Positions 18,629 through 28,039 of a stretch of 64,000 nt of DNA are shown here, one piece after another (position 1 is the stretch's first letter; every line of letters begins with the position of its first letter). A program made the position numbers and the translations under genes. Origin of the DNA: AWTP1-13 sp963832445 (GTDB taxonomy: Bacteria; Pseudomonadota; Alphaproteobacteria; Rhizobiales; Hyphomicrobiaceae); NCBI GenBank assembly GCA_963832445.1, contig CAWHUM010000014.1, positions 186,001-250,000 on the forward strand. Direction: 5' to 3'. Below the pieces are notes generated by a model. That model was not told the DNA's origin, did not search any database, and saw only the letters and a program-made list of their open reading frames with translations.

Positions 18629-19102
18629 GGCATGGCTCCTGTCCTGACATGGCAGCTTAGGACCAACCATCCTCGGTTCGTTTCTATTCCTCCCAGTGTT
18701 TTATTCGCCGCCCGGCACTATGCTGGCAGTGGCGTTGAGCTTCGACCGCCGGGGCCCGAAAAGACCGGGCAGCTCCCGGTGGCAAAACCTCCGCGGTCCA
18801 CAACGCAAGCATAGAGCCTAAGGATGCGTTGGCCCGGATGGGAAGTTGCAAGCAATCCAACATATCATGGCAAGTTTGTGGAGTGGCAAGCCTTTGAGCG
18901 CGTGTGCCATGCGCTATTCGCCAAGATCGGCCCAAAGCGAGCAGCCGTTAAGCACCACGCCCGGCATGCCGGTTGTGATTGCCCGAAAAGTATGCGCTGA
19001 TCACCAGCGCGTGATTGAATGATGCTGCGGGTAAGGGTTACACGGTTGAACAACTCGTCCGACACTGTAGATAGGGCCCGCCACAAACCCGAGGCACCAC
19101 GC
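18629..19102. other. Gene-free stretch upstream of kdsD
   Basis: About 470 bases between two divergent units. No frame has both a ribosome site and a recognisable family. It must hold the promoters of the DUF6745 pair (minus) and kdsD (plus). I see no clear repeat or hairpin. Confidence 0.5.
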
Positions 19103-20146
19103 ATGCCATCAACGGCCGTCGCCAAGCGCAAGCCGCGGATCGCCAATGCGGCCCCGATAGCGGCATTGCGCTCGGCCGCCCGTACCCTCGATCTCGAGTG
19201 CGAGGGCTTGCAGGCCTTGCGTGGCGCCCTCGAGCATGAGCTCGCAGACGCCTTCGGCGAGGCGGTAACCATATTGGCCGCGGCGACAAAGCGAGCAGCT
19301 GACGGCCAGGCCCAGGGACGGGTCATTGTCACCGGCATCGGCAAGAGCGGACACGTCGGCCAGAAGCTCGCCGCTACCTTCGCATCTACGGGCACGCCGG
19401 CCTTCTTCGTGCACGCGAGCGAGGCGAGCCACGGCGACCTCGGCATGATCACTCCCAAGGATGCGATCGTGGCGCTGTCGTGGTCGGGTGAGAGCGTGGA
19501 GCTCGGCAACATCCTGACCTATTCGCGCCGTTTCAAGGTGCCGCTGATCGCCATCACGTCGAGGGCCAACTCGGCATTGGGCAAACAGAGCGACGTGGTG
19601 CTGGAGCTGCCGCGCAGCAAGGAAGCCTGTCCGCACGGCCTCGCCCCCACCACGTCAACTACCATGCAGCTCGCTCTCGGCGATTGCCTGGCGATCGCGC
19701 TGCTGGAACACAAGGGCTTCACCGCACACCAGTTCAAGGTGTTCCACCCGGGGGGCTCTCTGGGCGCCAGCCTCAAGTTCGTCGCCGACGTGATGCACAC
19801 CGGCGAGCGGTTGCCGCTGGTCAGCGAAAATACTCCCATGAGCGCAGCGCTGGTGACGATGACGCAGAAGTCGTTCGGCTGCCTGGGGGTGATCGACAAC
19901 AAGGGCAGGCTCGCCGGCGTGATCACCGATGGCGACCTCAGGCGTCACATGGGCGCCGATCTGCTGACCGCGCGCACGGGCGACATCATGACGAAGAAGC
20001 CGAAGTCGGTCGCGCCCGACATGCTTGCCTCTGCGGCGCTCGAGGTGCTCAACGCCTCGCGCATCACATCGCTGTTCGTGGTGGACAAGGGCAAGCCCGT
20101 GGGCATCGTGCACGTGCACGATCTGCTGCGGGCGGGCGTGGCGTGA
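19103..20146 (+). CDS. kdsD: Arabinose-5-phosphate isomerase, KpsF/GutQ family
   Basis: 347-residue enzyme converting ribulose-5-phosphate to arabinose-5-phosphate, the first step to Kdo for lipopolysaccharide. An SIS domain (VIVTGIGKSGHVGQKLA, FFVHASEASHGDLGMI) occupies about residues 60-210. Two CBS domains follow (VMHTGERLPLVSENTPM and DIMTKKPKSVAPDM). The ATG at 19103 (MPSTAVAKRK) is preferred to the one at 19019. Kdo genes are not adjacent here. Confidence 0.93.
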   Translation: MPSTAVAKRKPRIANAAPIAALRSAARTLDLECEGLQALRGALEHELADAFGEAVTILAAATKRAADGQAQGRVIVTGIGKSGHVGQKLAATFASTGTPAFFVHASEASHGDLGMITPKDAIVALSWSGESVELGNILTYSRRFKVPLIAITSRANSALGKQSDVVLELPRSKEACPHGLAPTTSTTMQLALGDCLAIALLEHKGFTAHQFKVFHPGGSLGASLKFVADVMHTGERLPLVSENTPMSAALVTMTQKSFGCLGVIDNKGRLAGVITDGDLRRHMGADLLTARTGDIMTKKPKSVAPDMLASAALEVLNASRITSLFVVDKGKPVGIVHVHDLLRAGVA

Positions 20147-20280
20147 CGCTCTTCGCGCAGCAATTGCATTAATTCGACGCAATCTGAGGCGCATTCCCCG
20201 GCGGCACCGACAGGTGGCGCCGGCCATCGCCGTTAGGCTGGGCAATGGCTCGCGTCGGGCCCAAGCAAGAGGAACCTCGC

Positions 20281-20847
20281 ATGAACTTGAAACTCCCTGG
20301 ACTGCTGGCGGCAGCCCTCGTAACTGCCGCAGTGCCGGCGGCCATCGCCATCGCGCAGGCCCCCGCTCCCGGCGCCGAGCGTCCGCGGCTGTCGGCCGAG
20401 ACGAGAGCACGCCTCCTGGAAGGCCGCATCGCCATGGCCAAGACCGCACTCAAGCTGACGAATGAGCAGCTAGGCCTCTGGGCGCCAGTCGAGAAGCACC
20501 TGCGCACAGCGGCCGCGGAGCGCGAGCGGCGGTGGCAGGAGCGCAGGCAACTGCGCGAGAAGATGGGGCAATCGGGCGAGGCACGTCAGCGGCCGTCCCT
20601 GGCCGACCGCGTCGACCGCGCCAGCGAGAGGGCGGCGCGCCGTGCCGAGCGCCTGAAAGCCTTCGCGGAGGTATTCAAACCCTTCCACGCCTCGCTCAAC
20701 GACGAGCAGAAAGCCGTTGCGGGTGTGGTGCTGCGGCAGGCGCGTGGCGCGGGTTTCCGAGGGCACCGTGAGCGCTGGGCGCTGCGGCGGGGTACGTCGG
20801 ACGATCCGGACGCATCGCAAGTGCCGCAAGTCGCGCCGAAGCGGTAG
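20281..20847 (+). CDS. Spy/CpxP-like LTXXQ motif periplasmic protein
   Basis: 188-residue secreted protein. Residues 1-26 form a signal peptide ending IAIAQA. Two LTxxQ-type helical repeats are visible: LKLTNEQLGLWAPVEKHLR near residue 60 and a degenerate SLNDEQKAVAG near 140, separated by a basic coiled region. Relatives are envelope-stress chaperones or metal-responsive proteins. AGAGGAA precedes the ATG at 20281. It is monocistronic and ends in a run of hairpins. Confidence 0.85.
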   Translation: MNLKLPGLLAAALVTAAVPAAIAIAQAPAPGAERPRLSAETRARLLEGRIAMAKTALKLTNEQLGLWAPVEKHLRTAAAERERRWQERRQLREKMGQSGEARQRPSLADRVDRASERAARRAERLKAFAEVFKPFHASLNDEQKAVAGVVLRQARGAGFRGHRERWALRRGTSDDPDASQVPQVAPKR

Positions 20848-20863
20848 CTCTGCGCTTGTCTCA

Positions 20864-20938
20864 ACCGGCCGCCGCGCGACAGCGTCGCGGCCGGTCCAAG
20901 GGGCACCCGAGCACCCAGCCCCCCTGCCCGGGTGCCCC
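20864..20938. terminator. Two consecutive GC-rich hairpins between convergent genes
   Basis: Hairpin one: ACCGGCCGC (20864-20872) with GCGGCCGGT (20887-20895), with a further inner stem. Hairpin two: GGGGCACCCG (20900-20909) with CGGGTGCCCC (20929-20938). Both arms are perfect. There is no T-tract, so this may act as a bidirectional or Rho-assisted stop between the Spy-like gene and the acetyltransferase gene. Confidence 0.55.
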
Positions 20939-20958
20939 ACTATCATCCATGTTGGCAA

Positions 20959-21255
20959 TCAGTTCTGGAAAACATCCGCCCAGTCGGGGTGCTTGCTGCG
21001 TTCCGCATTCACGAACGGGCAGAGCGCGAAGATCTTGACGCCCTCCTTGCGCGCGTCCTCGACCATCCGCGCTGCCAGCAGCCGTCCGATTCCCTTGCCG
21101 CGAAAGACGTCCGGCACCTCGGTGTGGTCGGCGATGATAAGCTTGTCGCCCGAGCGGCTGTAGGTGAGCTCGGCTTCGGCATCGATGCCGTCGACGCGCG
21201 CCACATAGCGGCCCTTGGTCGGGCCGACCTCTCGGGTAATAGTGGGTTCGCTCAT
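20959..21255 (-). CDS. GNAT-family N-acetyltransferase, YjdJ/NATD1 type
   Basis: 98-residue small acetyltransferase. The acetyl-CoA loop appears as VPDVFRGKGIGRLLAARMVE, followed by FALCPFVNAERSKHPDWADV, the usual C-terminal block of the NATD1 group. Substrate unknown. It is upstream of nothing on the same strand within 60 bases; the NfeD genes lie further upstream on the same strand. Confidence 0.88.
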   Translation of the reverse strand: MSEPTITREVGPTKGRYVARVDGIDAEAELTYSRSGDKLIIADHTEVPDVFRGKGIGRLLAARMVEDARKEGVKIFALCPFVNAERSKHPDWADVFQN

Positions 21256-21319
21256 GCCTTTGCCTCATCGCCTGGTTGCCCTGATATTGGCTTCGGGCTG
21301 ATCGAGAGCAAGCCCGAGA

Positions 21320-21736
21320 TCAAACCGGCTCAACCCTTAGCACCGTACCTCGGGCTTCGGTGACACGTACCTGCGCACCGGCCGGCGCATCGGAGCCCTC
21401 CACCACCCACACCGTGTCGCCAATGCGCGCCTTACCCCGACCGTGCACGATGGCTTCCTCGAGCGCCACCACGCGGCCCACGAGCTGTGCGGCGCGCCGG
21501 TTGAGGTCGGGCTGATCCGTGGCGAGAATGGCGGGGTGCGCCCAGACGAAATCGATCAGGGCATCGGCGATTAGCATGAGACCGGCAGCGGCGAGATACC
21601 ACCAGCCGCCAGGCTCACTCCTGGCGATGCGCCAAATGCCGATCAGGCCGACAACGGCGGCCAACCACGGCAGCAGCAGACTGATGAAGGCCAGGAGCCA
21701 GGCAAATGCGCCCGGGTCCTGATCACGCCGTTGCAC
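21320..21736 (-). CDS. Second NfeD-like protein
   Basis: 138-residue protein with an N-terminal membrane hairpin of unusual sequence (WLLAFISLLLPWLAAVVGLI, then a second hydrophobic segment around 50-65). A C-terminal NfeD OB-fold follows (QLVGRVVALEEAIVHGRGKA, GDTVWVVEGSDAPAGAQVRV) that closely parallels the protein encoded just upstream. This looks like a tandem duplicate of the OB-fold joined to a diverged membrane anchor. Its start overlaps the end of the upstream nfeD by 14 bases. Confidence 0.82.
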   Translation of the reverse strand: MQRRDQDPGAFAWLLAFISLLLPWLAAVVGLIGIWRIARSEPGGWWYLAAAGLMLIADALIDFVWAHPAILATDQPDLNRRAAQLVGRVVALEEAIVHGRGKARIGDTVWVVEGSDAPAGAQVRVTEARGTVLRVEPV

Positions 21737-22181
21737 GCTCCACCACGAGCACGGGTCCCTTGGCCCCGACGACCGTCACGCGCGCACCGGCCGGAGCGTC
21801 CGGCCCTTCGACCGCCCAGACACCGTCGCCGACACGCACCTTGCCGCGCCCGTTCTGGATCGCCTGCTCCACCACCAGCGAACGGCCGATGTACTGGTGC
21901 CCGCGCTCGTTGAGGTCCGGCTGGTCGCTGATCGCCACATCGGGGCGGGCGTACTTGCGGACCCAGAACACCGTCAGCACGGAGAGAAGGCCGAAGGCCA
22001 GCATCTGCCACTGCCAGGTGATCCCCGTCAGCAACCCGAAGAAGCCGATCACGATCGCCGCAATACCGAACCAAAGAAGATGCACGCCAGGGATCATGGT
22101 CTCCAGGATCAGCAGCGCGGCCGCGACGATGAACCAGTTCCAGGGCCCAAGGCTATAGAGCAATGCGGAAAGGCTTTGCAT
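21723..22181 (-). CDS. NfeD-family membrane protein
   Basis: 152-residue short NfeD: three or four membrane helices (LGPWNWFIVAAALLILETMI, LLWFGIAAIVIGFFGLL) and a C-terminal OB-fold (GRSLVVEQAIQNGRGKVRVG, GVWAVEGPDAPAGARVTVVG). NfeD proteins pair with SPFH/stomatin proteins, and the SPFH gene is 37 bases upstream on the same strand. The 3' end overlaps the second NfeD-like gene, so SPFH-NfeD-NfeD is probably one operon. Confidence 0.92.
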   Translation of the reverse strand: MQSLSALLYSLGPWNWFIVAAALLILETMIPGVHLLWFGIAAIVIGFFGLLTGITWQWQMLAFGLLSVLTVFWVRKYARPDVAISDQPDLNERGHQYIGRSLVVEQAIQNGRGKVRVGDGVWAVEGPDAPAGARVTVVGAKGPVLVVERATA

Positions 22182-22218
22182 CGAGGTCCTCCCCTGTCGT
22201 CTCCAGGCGCGGCCCGCC

Positions 22219-23206
22219 TCAGGTCTGCGGCACGCTGCCGGCGGACCGCGTCACCGCGCGACCACCAGGCGCAGCGCTGTTCCTGCCGAAGGCCTCGCTG
22301 GTGATCTCGGCGAGACCGGCAAGCGAGCCTATCACGCTCGAGGCCTCCAGCGGCATCATCAGGATCTTCTGGTTGGGCGACTTTGCGATCTGCCTCCAGC
22401 GCCTTGACGTAGTTGTTGGCGACGAAATAGTTGATCGCCTGCACATTGCCCTTGGAGATGGCAAGGCTCACCATCTCGGTCGCCTTGGCTTCGGCCTCAG
22501 CGAAGCGCTCGCGCGCCTCGGCGTCACGGAAGGCTGCTTCCTTACGGCCTTCGGCGGCGAGCATGACGGCCTGCTTCTCGCCTTCGGCCTGCAGGATCGC
22601 GGCCTGGCGGTGGCCTTCGGCCTCCAGCATCTGGGCACGCTTGTCGCGCTCGGCCTTCATCTGGCGGGCCATGCTGTCGACGAGGTCGCGCGGCGGGGCG
22701 ATGTCCTTGATCTCGATGCGGGTGACCTTGACGCCCCACGGCTCGGTGGCGGCGTCCACCACCTGCAGCAGGCGCGCGTTGATCTGGTCGCGGTTGGCGA
22801 GCAGCTCGTCGAGGTCCATGGAGCCCATGACGGTGCGGATGTTGGTCATCGTCAGATTGACGATGGCGCCGCGCAGCGCTTCGACCTCGTAGGCGGCCTT
22901 GGCGGCGTTCAGCACCTGGTAGAAGTTGACGCCATCGACCGTCACCATGGCGTTGTCCTTGGTGATGATGTCCTGCGAGGGGATGTCGATCACCTGCTCC
23001 TTCATGTTCATCTTGGCGCCGATGCGCTCCATGACGGGAATGAGGATGTGCAGGCCGGGGTTGAGCGTGCGCGTGTAGCGGCCGAAGGTCTCGACCGTAT
23101 AGTTGTAGCCCTGCGGCACCGTCTTGACCGTGGTCCACAGGGCAACCAGGGCCAGCACGACGACCAGCACTACGAAGATTTCGAAGCCGCCCGAGAAGGG
23201 GTTCAT
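22219..23206 (-). pseudogene. SPFH/band 7 (stomatin, QmcA-like) protein, frameshifted near the C-terminus
   Basis: Membrane-anchored SPFH protein: one N-terminal helix (FEIFVVLVVVLALVALWTTV), the band 7 domain (about 30-200, with FGRYTRTLNPGLHILIPVM and DIPSQDIITKDNAMVTVDG) and a coiled coil rich in A, E and Q (about 190-250). After VANNYVKALEA the frame slips: an extra base at about 22390 is needed to reach SPNQKILMMPLEASSVIGSL in the other frame, which ends at 22219. Corrected length 328 residues, normal for the family. Unless corrected, translation runs on into the nfeD gene. Probably an assembly indel. The start at 23206 gives MNPFSGGFEI. Confidence 0.88.
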
Positions 23207-23254
23207 GGCAAGTCTCGCTCGCTGCAATCAGAATTGAGATCTGGTGACGATCTG

Positions 23255-23345
23255 TGCCAAGTTTTAGAGGCGGAATGCCAAATTACTGGTAAACAATACA
23301 TTGCCAGAAAATAAATACACTAATACTTGCCAATAAAAGTATAGC
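23255..23345 (-). promoter_or_regulatory. AT-rich promoter region with repeated TGCCA motifs
   Basis: This is a sharply AT-rich patch upstream of the SPFH gene. TGCCA occurs four times on the plus strand (23255, 23276, 23302, 23328), at steps of 21, 26 and 26 bases. On the minus strand TATACT and TATTGG-like elements could serve as promoter boxes. A regulator binding repeatedly on one DNA face is possible but unproven. Confidence 0.4.
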
Positions 23346-23385
23346 GAATATTTGCAGCGGAACTGTGGCTACTGGTATGCCACCT

Positions 23386-24433
23386 TCAAATCCAGCCGGC
23401 CAGCTCGCGCCGCACGATTTGCTCGATGACGCGCATGCCCAAGGCGCTGTCATTGAGGCAAGGAACGTATGTGAACTTCTCGCCGCCGCTTTGCATGAAC
23501 TTGGCGCGGTTCTCCATATTCAGCTCTTCCAATGTTTCGAGGCAATCGGCGGCGAAACCCGGGGATACTAGGGCGAGGCGTTTGATGCCGGCTTTGCCCA
23601 GCCGCTCCACCGTGTCGATGGTGTAGGGCTGCAGCCAGGGATCGCTGCCGAATTGCGACTGGAATGTCGTGTGCCAGCGGTCCTGCCGCCAGCCGAGCTT
23701 TTCGCGCAGCAGTCGCGACGTCTTCTGGCATTGGCAATGATAGGGGTCGCCGATCTCAAGGTACTTTTGCGGCATGCCGTGGAACGAGGCGATCAACGCC
23801 TCGGGTTCGAAGTCGATGCCGGCGAGGTGGTCGCGGATGGATTGGGCAACGGCGTCGACGTAGGCGGGCTCCTCGAAGTAGGGCGGTACGACCCGGACGG
23901 ACGGCTGCCAGCGCAGTGCCATCAAGGCGCGGAAGGCCTGGTCGCAGACTGTCGCGGTGGTGGCGGCCGCATACTGGGGATAGAGCGGCACCAAGCAGGA
24001 TGCGGTCGCAGCCTTGCTCCTTGAGCGCCGCAATGCGCGGGGCGACGGCCGGATTGGCATAGCGCATGGCCCAGTCGACCACGACGCCCTCGCTCGCCAG
24101 AGCTGCGCCGAGCTTCTCCGCTTGCGCCCGGGTGATGGTTTTGAGCGGGCCCTCGTTGCGCTCCTTGTTCCAGATCTTGTCGTAGTCCCTGCCCTTCCTG
24201 CCGGGCCGCACCGTCAGGATGATCAGGTTGAGGATAGGCCACCACTTCCAGCGCGGCTCCTCGATGACGCGGCGGTCGGAGAGGAACTCTTTGAGGTAGC
24301 GGCGCATGGACCAATAGTCCGTCGCGTCGGGCGTGCCGAGGTTCACGAGCAGCACACCTACGCGACCGGTGCGGACCGCGGGATGTCCAGGCGGCAGGTG
24401 CTCCGATCCGGAAGCGCTGCTTGCCCGGCTCAT
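23386..24433 (-). pseudogene. hemH: Ferrochelatase, frameshifted in mid-gene
   Basis: Last enzyme of haem synthesis, inserting Fe2+ into protoporphyrin IX at the membrane. The N-terminal part (RVGVLLVNLGTPDATDYWSM, IWNKERNEGPLKTITR) ends in GCDRIL. The C-terminal part (LVPLYPQYAAATTATVCDQ, then ASFHGMPQKYLEIGDPYHCQ with the catalytic His) is in another frame. One extra base near 23995 explains the break; corrected, it is 348 residues, full length. Ferrochelatase is normally required, so an assembly error is likely. The ATG at 24433 overlaps the ugd stop by four bases (ATGA), so the two are coupled. Confidence 0.9.
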
Positions 24434-25749
24434 GCCTTGCCGATCGCGGGCCGGCCCACGCTGACATAGGTGAAGCCGAGCTGCGCCATGTCGTCCGGGC
24501 GGTAGACATTGCGCAAGTCGACGAGAATCGGTCGGCGCATGAGCGACTTGACGCGCCGGAGGTCGAGGGCGCGGAACGACTCCCATTCCGTCACGATCAC
24601 CAAGGCATCTGCGCCTTCGATGCAGGCATAGGCGTTGTCGGCATACTCGATCTTGTCAAGCAGCGCGCGGGCTTGCTTCATGCCCTCAGGATCGAAGGCG
24701 CGCACCTTGGCGCCGGCGTCGCGCAGGGCGGTGATGAGGGCGATGGAGGGGGCCTCACGCATGTCGTCGGTGTTGGGCTTGAAGGTGAGGCCCAGCACTG
24801 CGACGGTGTGGCCGCGGATGCTGCCGCCGCAGGCAGCGACGACCTTGCGCGCCATGGCGCGCTTACGCTGCTCGTTGACCGAAACTACGGTCTCGACGAT
24901 CCGGGCGGGCGTGCCGAAATCCTGCGCGGTCTTGAGCAGCGCCAGCGCATCTTTGGGAAAGCACGAGCCGCCATACCCTGGGCCGGCGTTCAGGAATTTG
25001 GTGCCGATGCGGTTGTCGAGGCCCATCCCGCGCGCCACTTCCTGCACGTTGGCCCCGGTCTGCTCGCACAGGTCGGCGATCTCGTTGATGAAGGTGATCT
25101 TGGTCGCCAGAAAGGCGTTGGCCGCGTACTTGATGAGCTCGGCAGTACGCCTGCCGGTGTACATGATCGGCGCCTGGTTGAGGAACAGCGGCCGATAGAT
25201 GTCGGCAATCAGGGCGCGGGCGCGCTCGTCGTCACTACCGATGACGATACGGTCCGGATGTTTGAAGTCCGCAATGGCGGCCCCCTCGCGCAGGAACTCA
25301 GGATTCGAGGCGACGGCGAACTCCGCATCCGGGCGCCGCTCGCGGATGATGCGCTCGACCTCGTCACCGGTGCCGACCGGCACGGTCGACTTGGTGATAA
25401 CCACCTTGTAGCCGTCGAGCACGGCGGCGATCTCCTGTGCCGCCTGGAACACATAGGACAGGTCTGCGTGGCCGTCACCGCGCCGGGACGGCGTGCCCAC
25501 CGCGATGAAAACGGCCTCCGCGCCCTTGACCGGTCCGGCCAGCTCGGTGGTGAAGGTCAGGCGGTTCTCACGCGTGTTCTTGGCGACGAGCTCCGCCAGA
25601 CCGGGCTCGAAAATCGGCATCTCACCGCGGCTCAGAGCAGCGATCTTGGCTGCGTCGCTGTCCACGCAAGTCACGGTATGGCCGAACTCGGCAAAACACG
25701 CCCCCGATACGAGCCCGACGTATCCGGCGCCGATCATCGCCACGCGCAT
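24430..25749 (-). CDS. ugd: UDP-glucose 6-dehydrogenase
   Basis: Oxidises UDP-glucose to UDP-glucuronate with two NAD+. 439 residues. NAD-binding GAGYVGL at residues 7-13, EPGLAELV, SNPEFLREGAAIADF and the catalytic Cys (about residue 263) in GPGYGGSCFPKD are all present. It supplies surface polysaccharides together with GalU and the capD-like protein encoded divergently at 26036. The hemH start overlaps its stop. Confidence 0.96.
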   Translation of the reverse strand: MRVAMIGAGYVGLVSGACFAEFGHTVTCVDSDAAKIAALSRGEMPIFEPGLAELVAKNTRENRLTFTTELAGPVKGAEAVFIAVGTPSRRGDGHADLSYVFQAAQEIAAVLDGYKVVITKSTVPVGTGDEVERIIRERRPDAEFAVASNPEFLREGAAIADFKHPDRIVIGSDDERARALIADIYRPLFLNQAPIMYTGRRTAELIKYAANAFLATKITFINEIADLCEQTGANVQEVARGMGLDNRIGTKFLNAGPGYGGSCFPKDALALLKTAQDFGTPARIVETVVSVNEQRKRAMARKVVAACGGSIRGHTVAVLGLTFKPNTDDMREAPSIALITALRDAGAKVRAFDPEGMKQARALLDKIEYADNAYACIEGADALVIVTEWESFRALDLRRVKSLMRRPILVDLRNVYRPDDMAQLGFTYVSVGRPAIGKA

Positions 25750-26035
25750 GGCGTCATTCCCGCTCTTGTTGCAGCTGCCGTCATAACAGAAAAGCAGCCC
25801 GTGTTCAGGCGGCGAGGCCGTATCCGACCCGCGGAATCACAGCCGTGCCCGCCCCTCTCTAACGCAACTCGCGCCCCCAGCCGTAGTGACTTTGTCGCAG
25901 CTGGATTGGAGGCTTGTGGTCCGTAGAGGTTTGTGTGGTTCACAGGGTTGTGGACCCCGTTTATGCTTGCGTGCGCAAACTCGCAAGTTGTACAGGCGGT
26001 TGCGCAAGTTCGCCGCGCACGTCTGGCAGGCATGA

Positions 26036-28039
26036 ATGCTACTTCAGGGATCAGTTCGGGGCGTGGTCAAGCAACGACAGACCTCGAAGCTCAAGATTGG
26101 GGCGCATGGCCTCGCCCTGCGGCTTGTAAAGCTCAAGCGCTATCCCAAACGCGCAATCCTGGCCACCAACGACTTCATCCTCTTCAATCTGGCATTGTGG
26201 CTTGCCATGTCGTTTCGGCTGGGCGAGCTGTTCGTACCGCCGAGCTGGGAGATGTTCCTCATCTTGAGCGCAGCGCCGTTCATCGGCGTCGCCACCTTCT
26301 TTCAGATGGGCGTCTACCGAATCGTCACGCGCTTCATGGGCCGCAGAGGCGCGTTGCTCACGGCCGGCGCGGTTGGCCTTTCGGCCCTCTACTGGGCGCT
26401 GCTGGTCTATTTCTCCGGTGTCTATACCGTTCCTCGGTCGGTGGTGGTTCTCTACCCCCTGCTAGCGACGGCATTGATCTGGCTCTCCCGCCAGGCGGCC
26501 GGATGGCTGCTAATTCGCGTTGGCATCGAGCTGCCCACGCGCGTCGCCGGTCGAGAGAGGTCGGTGCTGATCTATGGAGCGGGCACCACCGGTGTGCAGC
26601 TGCTCGAGGCGCTGAATGCTGCCGACGGCTACAAGCCGGTGGCCTTTGTCGATCCCGAACAGACGTTGGCCGGCCAATTCGTCGCCGGTCTCAAAGTGTA
26701 TCGCCCTGAGCGTGTCACCGGTCTCATCCAGCGCTTCGGCGTGGAGGAGGTGTTGCTGGCAATGCCCAAAGCGCGGCGCCACGACCGACAGGAAGCGCTG
26801 CGCCAGCTCGAGCGATTGAAGGTTCGCGTGCGCACCTTGCCAGCCATAGAGGACGTTGCGGCCGGACGCGTAACGGTAAGCGACCTGCGCCCTGTGGAAG
26901 CCGACGATCTGCTCGGGCGAGATGCCGTTCCACCGGACCGGACGCTGCTGACGCGCAACATAACCGGCAAGTCGGTGATGGTGACCGGCGCCGGGGGTTC
27001 GATCGGCTCGGAGCTGGTACGCCAGATCCTGCCACAGCAGCCCAGGCGGCTGGTGCTGCTCGAGAGAAGCGAAAGCCACCTTTACGAGATCGATCTGGAG
27101 GTTGGCACCCTGCTGCAGGCAGCCGCTGCGCAGGCGCTCGAGCGGCCGAGGATCGTCCCCGTGCTCGGGTCCGTCCTCGATGGGCCATTGATGCGCCGGA
27201 TCATTGAGGAGAACGGGGTCGAAACCATTTACCACGCGGCCGCCTTCAAGCATGTGCCGCTTGTCGAGCGCAACCCGGTCGTCGGATTGCGCAACAACAC
27301 GTTCGGTACGGCGACGCTTGCCGATGCGGCTGCAGCCTGCGGCGTGGAACGGTTCGTGCTGATCTCCACCGACAAGGCGGTAAGGCCGACCAGCATCATG
27401 GGCGCAAGCAAGCGGCTCGCCGAGATGGTGCTGCAAGAACGCGCGGCCAAAGCGCAGGGTCGAACGGTTTTCACCATGGTGCGCTTCGGCAACGTGCTCG
27501 ACAGCTCGGGCTCGGTTGTGCGCCGCTTCCGCCGCCAAATCGAGACGGGCGGCCCCGTGACCGTGACGCACCCGGAGATGATCCGTTACTTCATGTCGAT
27601 CCCCGAAGCAGCGGCACTAGTCATCCAGGCGGGCGCCATGGCCACTGGGGGCGACGTGTTCGTTCTCGACATGGGCGAGCAGGTCAAGATCGACGATCTG
27701 GCACGGTCGATGATCAACCTAATGGGGCTCGAGGTGCGCGACGCCGCGCATCCCAACGGCGACATCGCCATCGAGTACGTCGGGGTGCGCGACGGGGAGA
27801 AAATGTTCGAGGAGCTGCTGATCGGAGAGAACATCGGCCCGACCGACCACGCGCGCATCATGCGCTGTCACGAGCCGTTTCTGCGCACGAGCGAACTCAA
27901 TGCCGTGCTCGACGAGTTGAACGCCGCCATGGCGGAGGGCTCCACGGCAAGGATACAAGCCACGCTGGCGCGGGCGGTGGAGAGCTATCGCCCGCCGCTG
28001 CCGGAACCGGGCGCCGGCAAGCCGCGCGAGGCCGCCTGA
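26036..28039 (+). CDS. Polysaccharide NDP-sugar epimerase/dehydratase, CapD/WbpM (FlaA1) family
   Basis: 667-residue inner-membrane enzyme acting on UDP-GlcNAc-type sugars for capsule or O-antigen. Four N-terminal membrane helices (about 35-170) are followed by a first Rossmann fold (VLIYGAGTTGVQLLEAL, about 185-300). The catalytic SDR domain comes next (VMVTGAGGSIGSELVRQI, about 315-600), with STDKAVRPTSIMGASKR, where Met replaces the usual SDR Tyr as in this dehydratase group. The exact N-terminus is uncertain; initiation a few codons later is possible. Its 3' end overlaps the convergent CHAD gene by 55 bases. Confidence 0.93.
   Translation: MLLQGSVRGVVKQRQTSKLKIGAHGLALRLVKLKRYPKRAILATNDFILFNLALWLAMSFRLGELFVPPSWEMFLILSAAPFIGVATFFQMGVYRIVTRFMGRRGALLTAGAVGLSALYWALLVYFSGVYTVPRSVVVLYPLLATALIWLSRQAAGWLLIRVGIELPTRVAGRERSVLIYGAGTTGVQLLEALNAADGYKPVAFVDPEQTLAGQFVAGLKVYRPERVTGLIQRFGVEEVLLAMPKARRHDRQEALRQLERLKVRVRTLPAIEDVAAGRVTVSDLRPVEADDLLGRDAVPPDRTLLTRNITGKSVMVTGAGGSIGSELVRQILPQQPRRLVLLERSESHLYEIDLEVGTLLQAAAAQALERPRIVPVLGSVLDGPLMRRIIEENGVETIYHAAAFKHVPLVERNPVVGLRNNTFGTATLADAAAACGVERFVLISTDKAVRPTSIMGASKRLAEMVLQERAAKAQGRTVFTMVRFGNVLDSSGSVVRRFRRQIETGGPVTVTHPEMIRYFMSIPEAAALVIQAGAMATGGDVFVLDMGEQVKIDDLARSMINLMGLEVRDAAHPNGDIAIEYVGVRDGEKMFEELLIGENIGPTDHARIMRCHEPFLRTSELNAVLDELNAAMAEGSTARIQATLARAVESYRPPLPEPGAGKPREAA

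Noticed and set aside
24421..25926. A 501-codon open frame antisense to ugd
   Set aside because: Shadow of ugd; no motif and no ribosome site.
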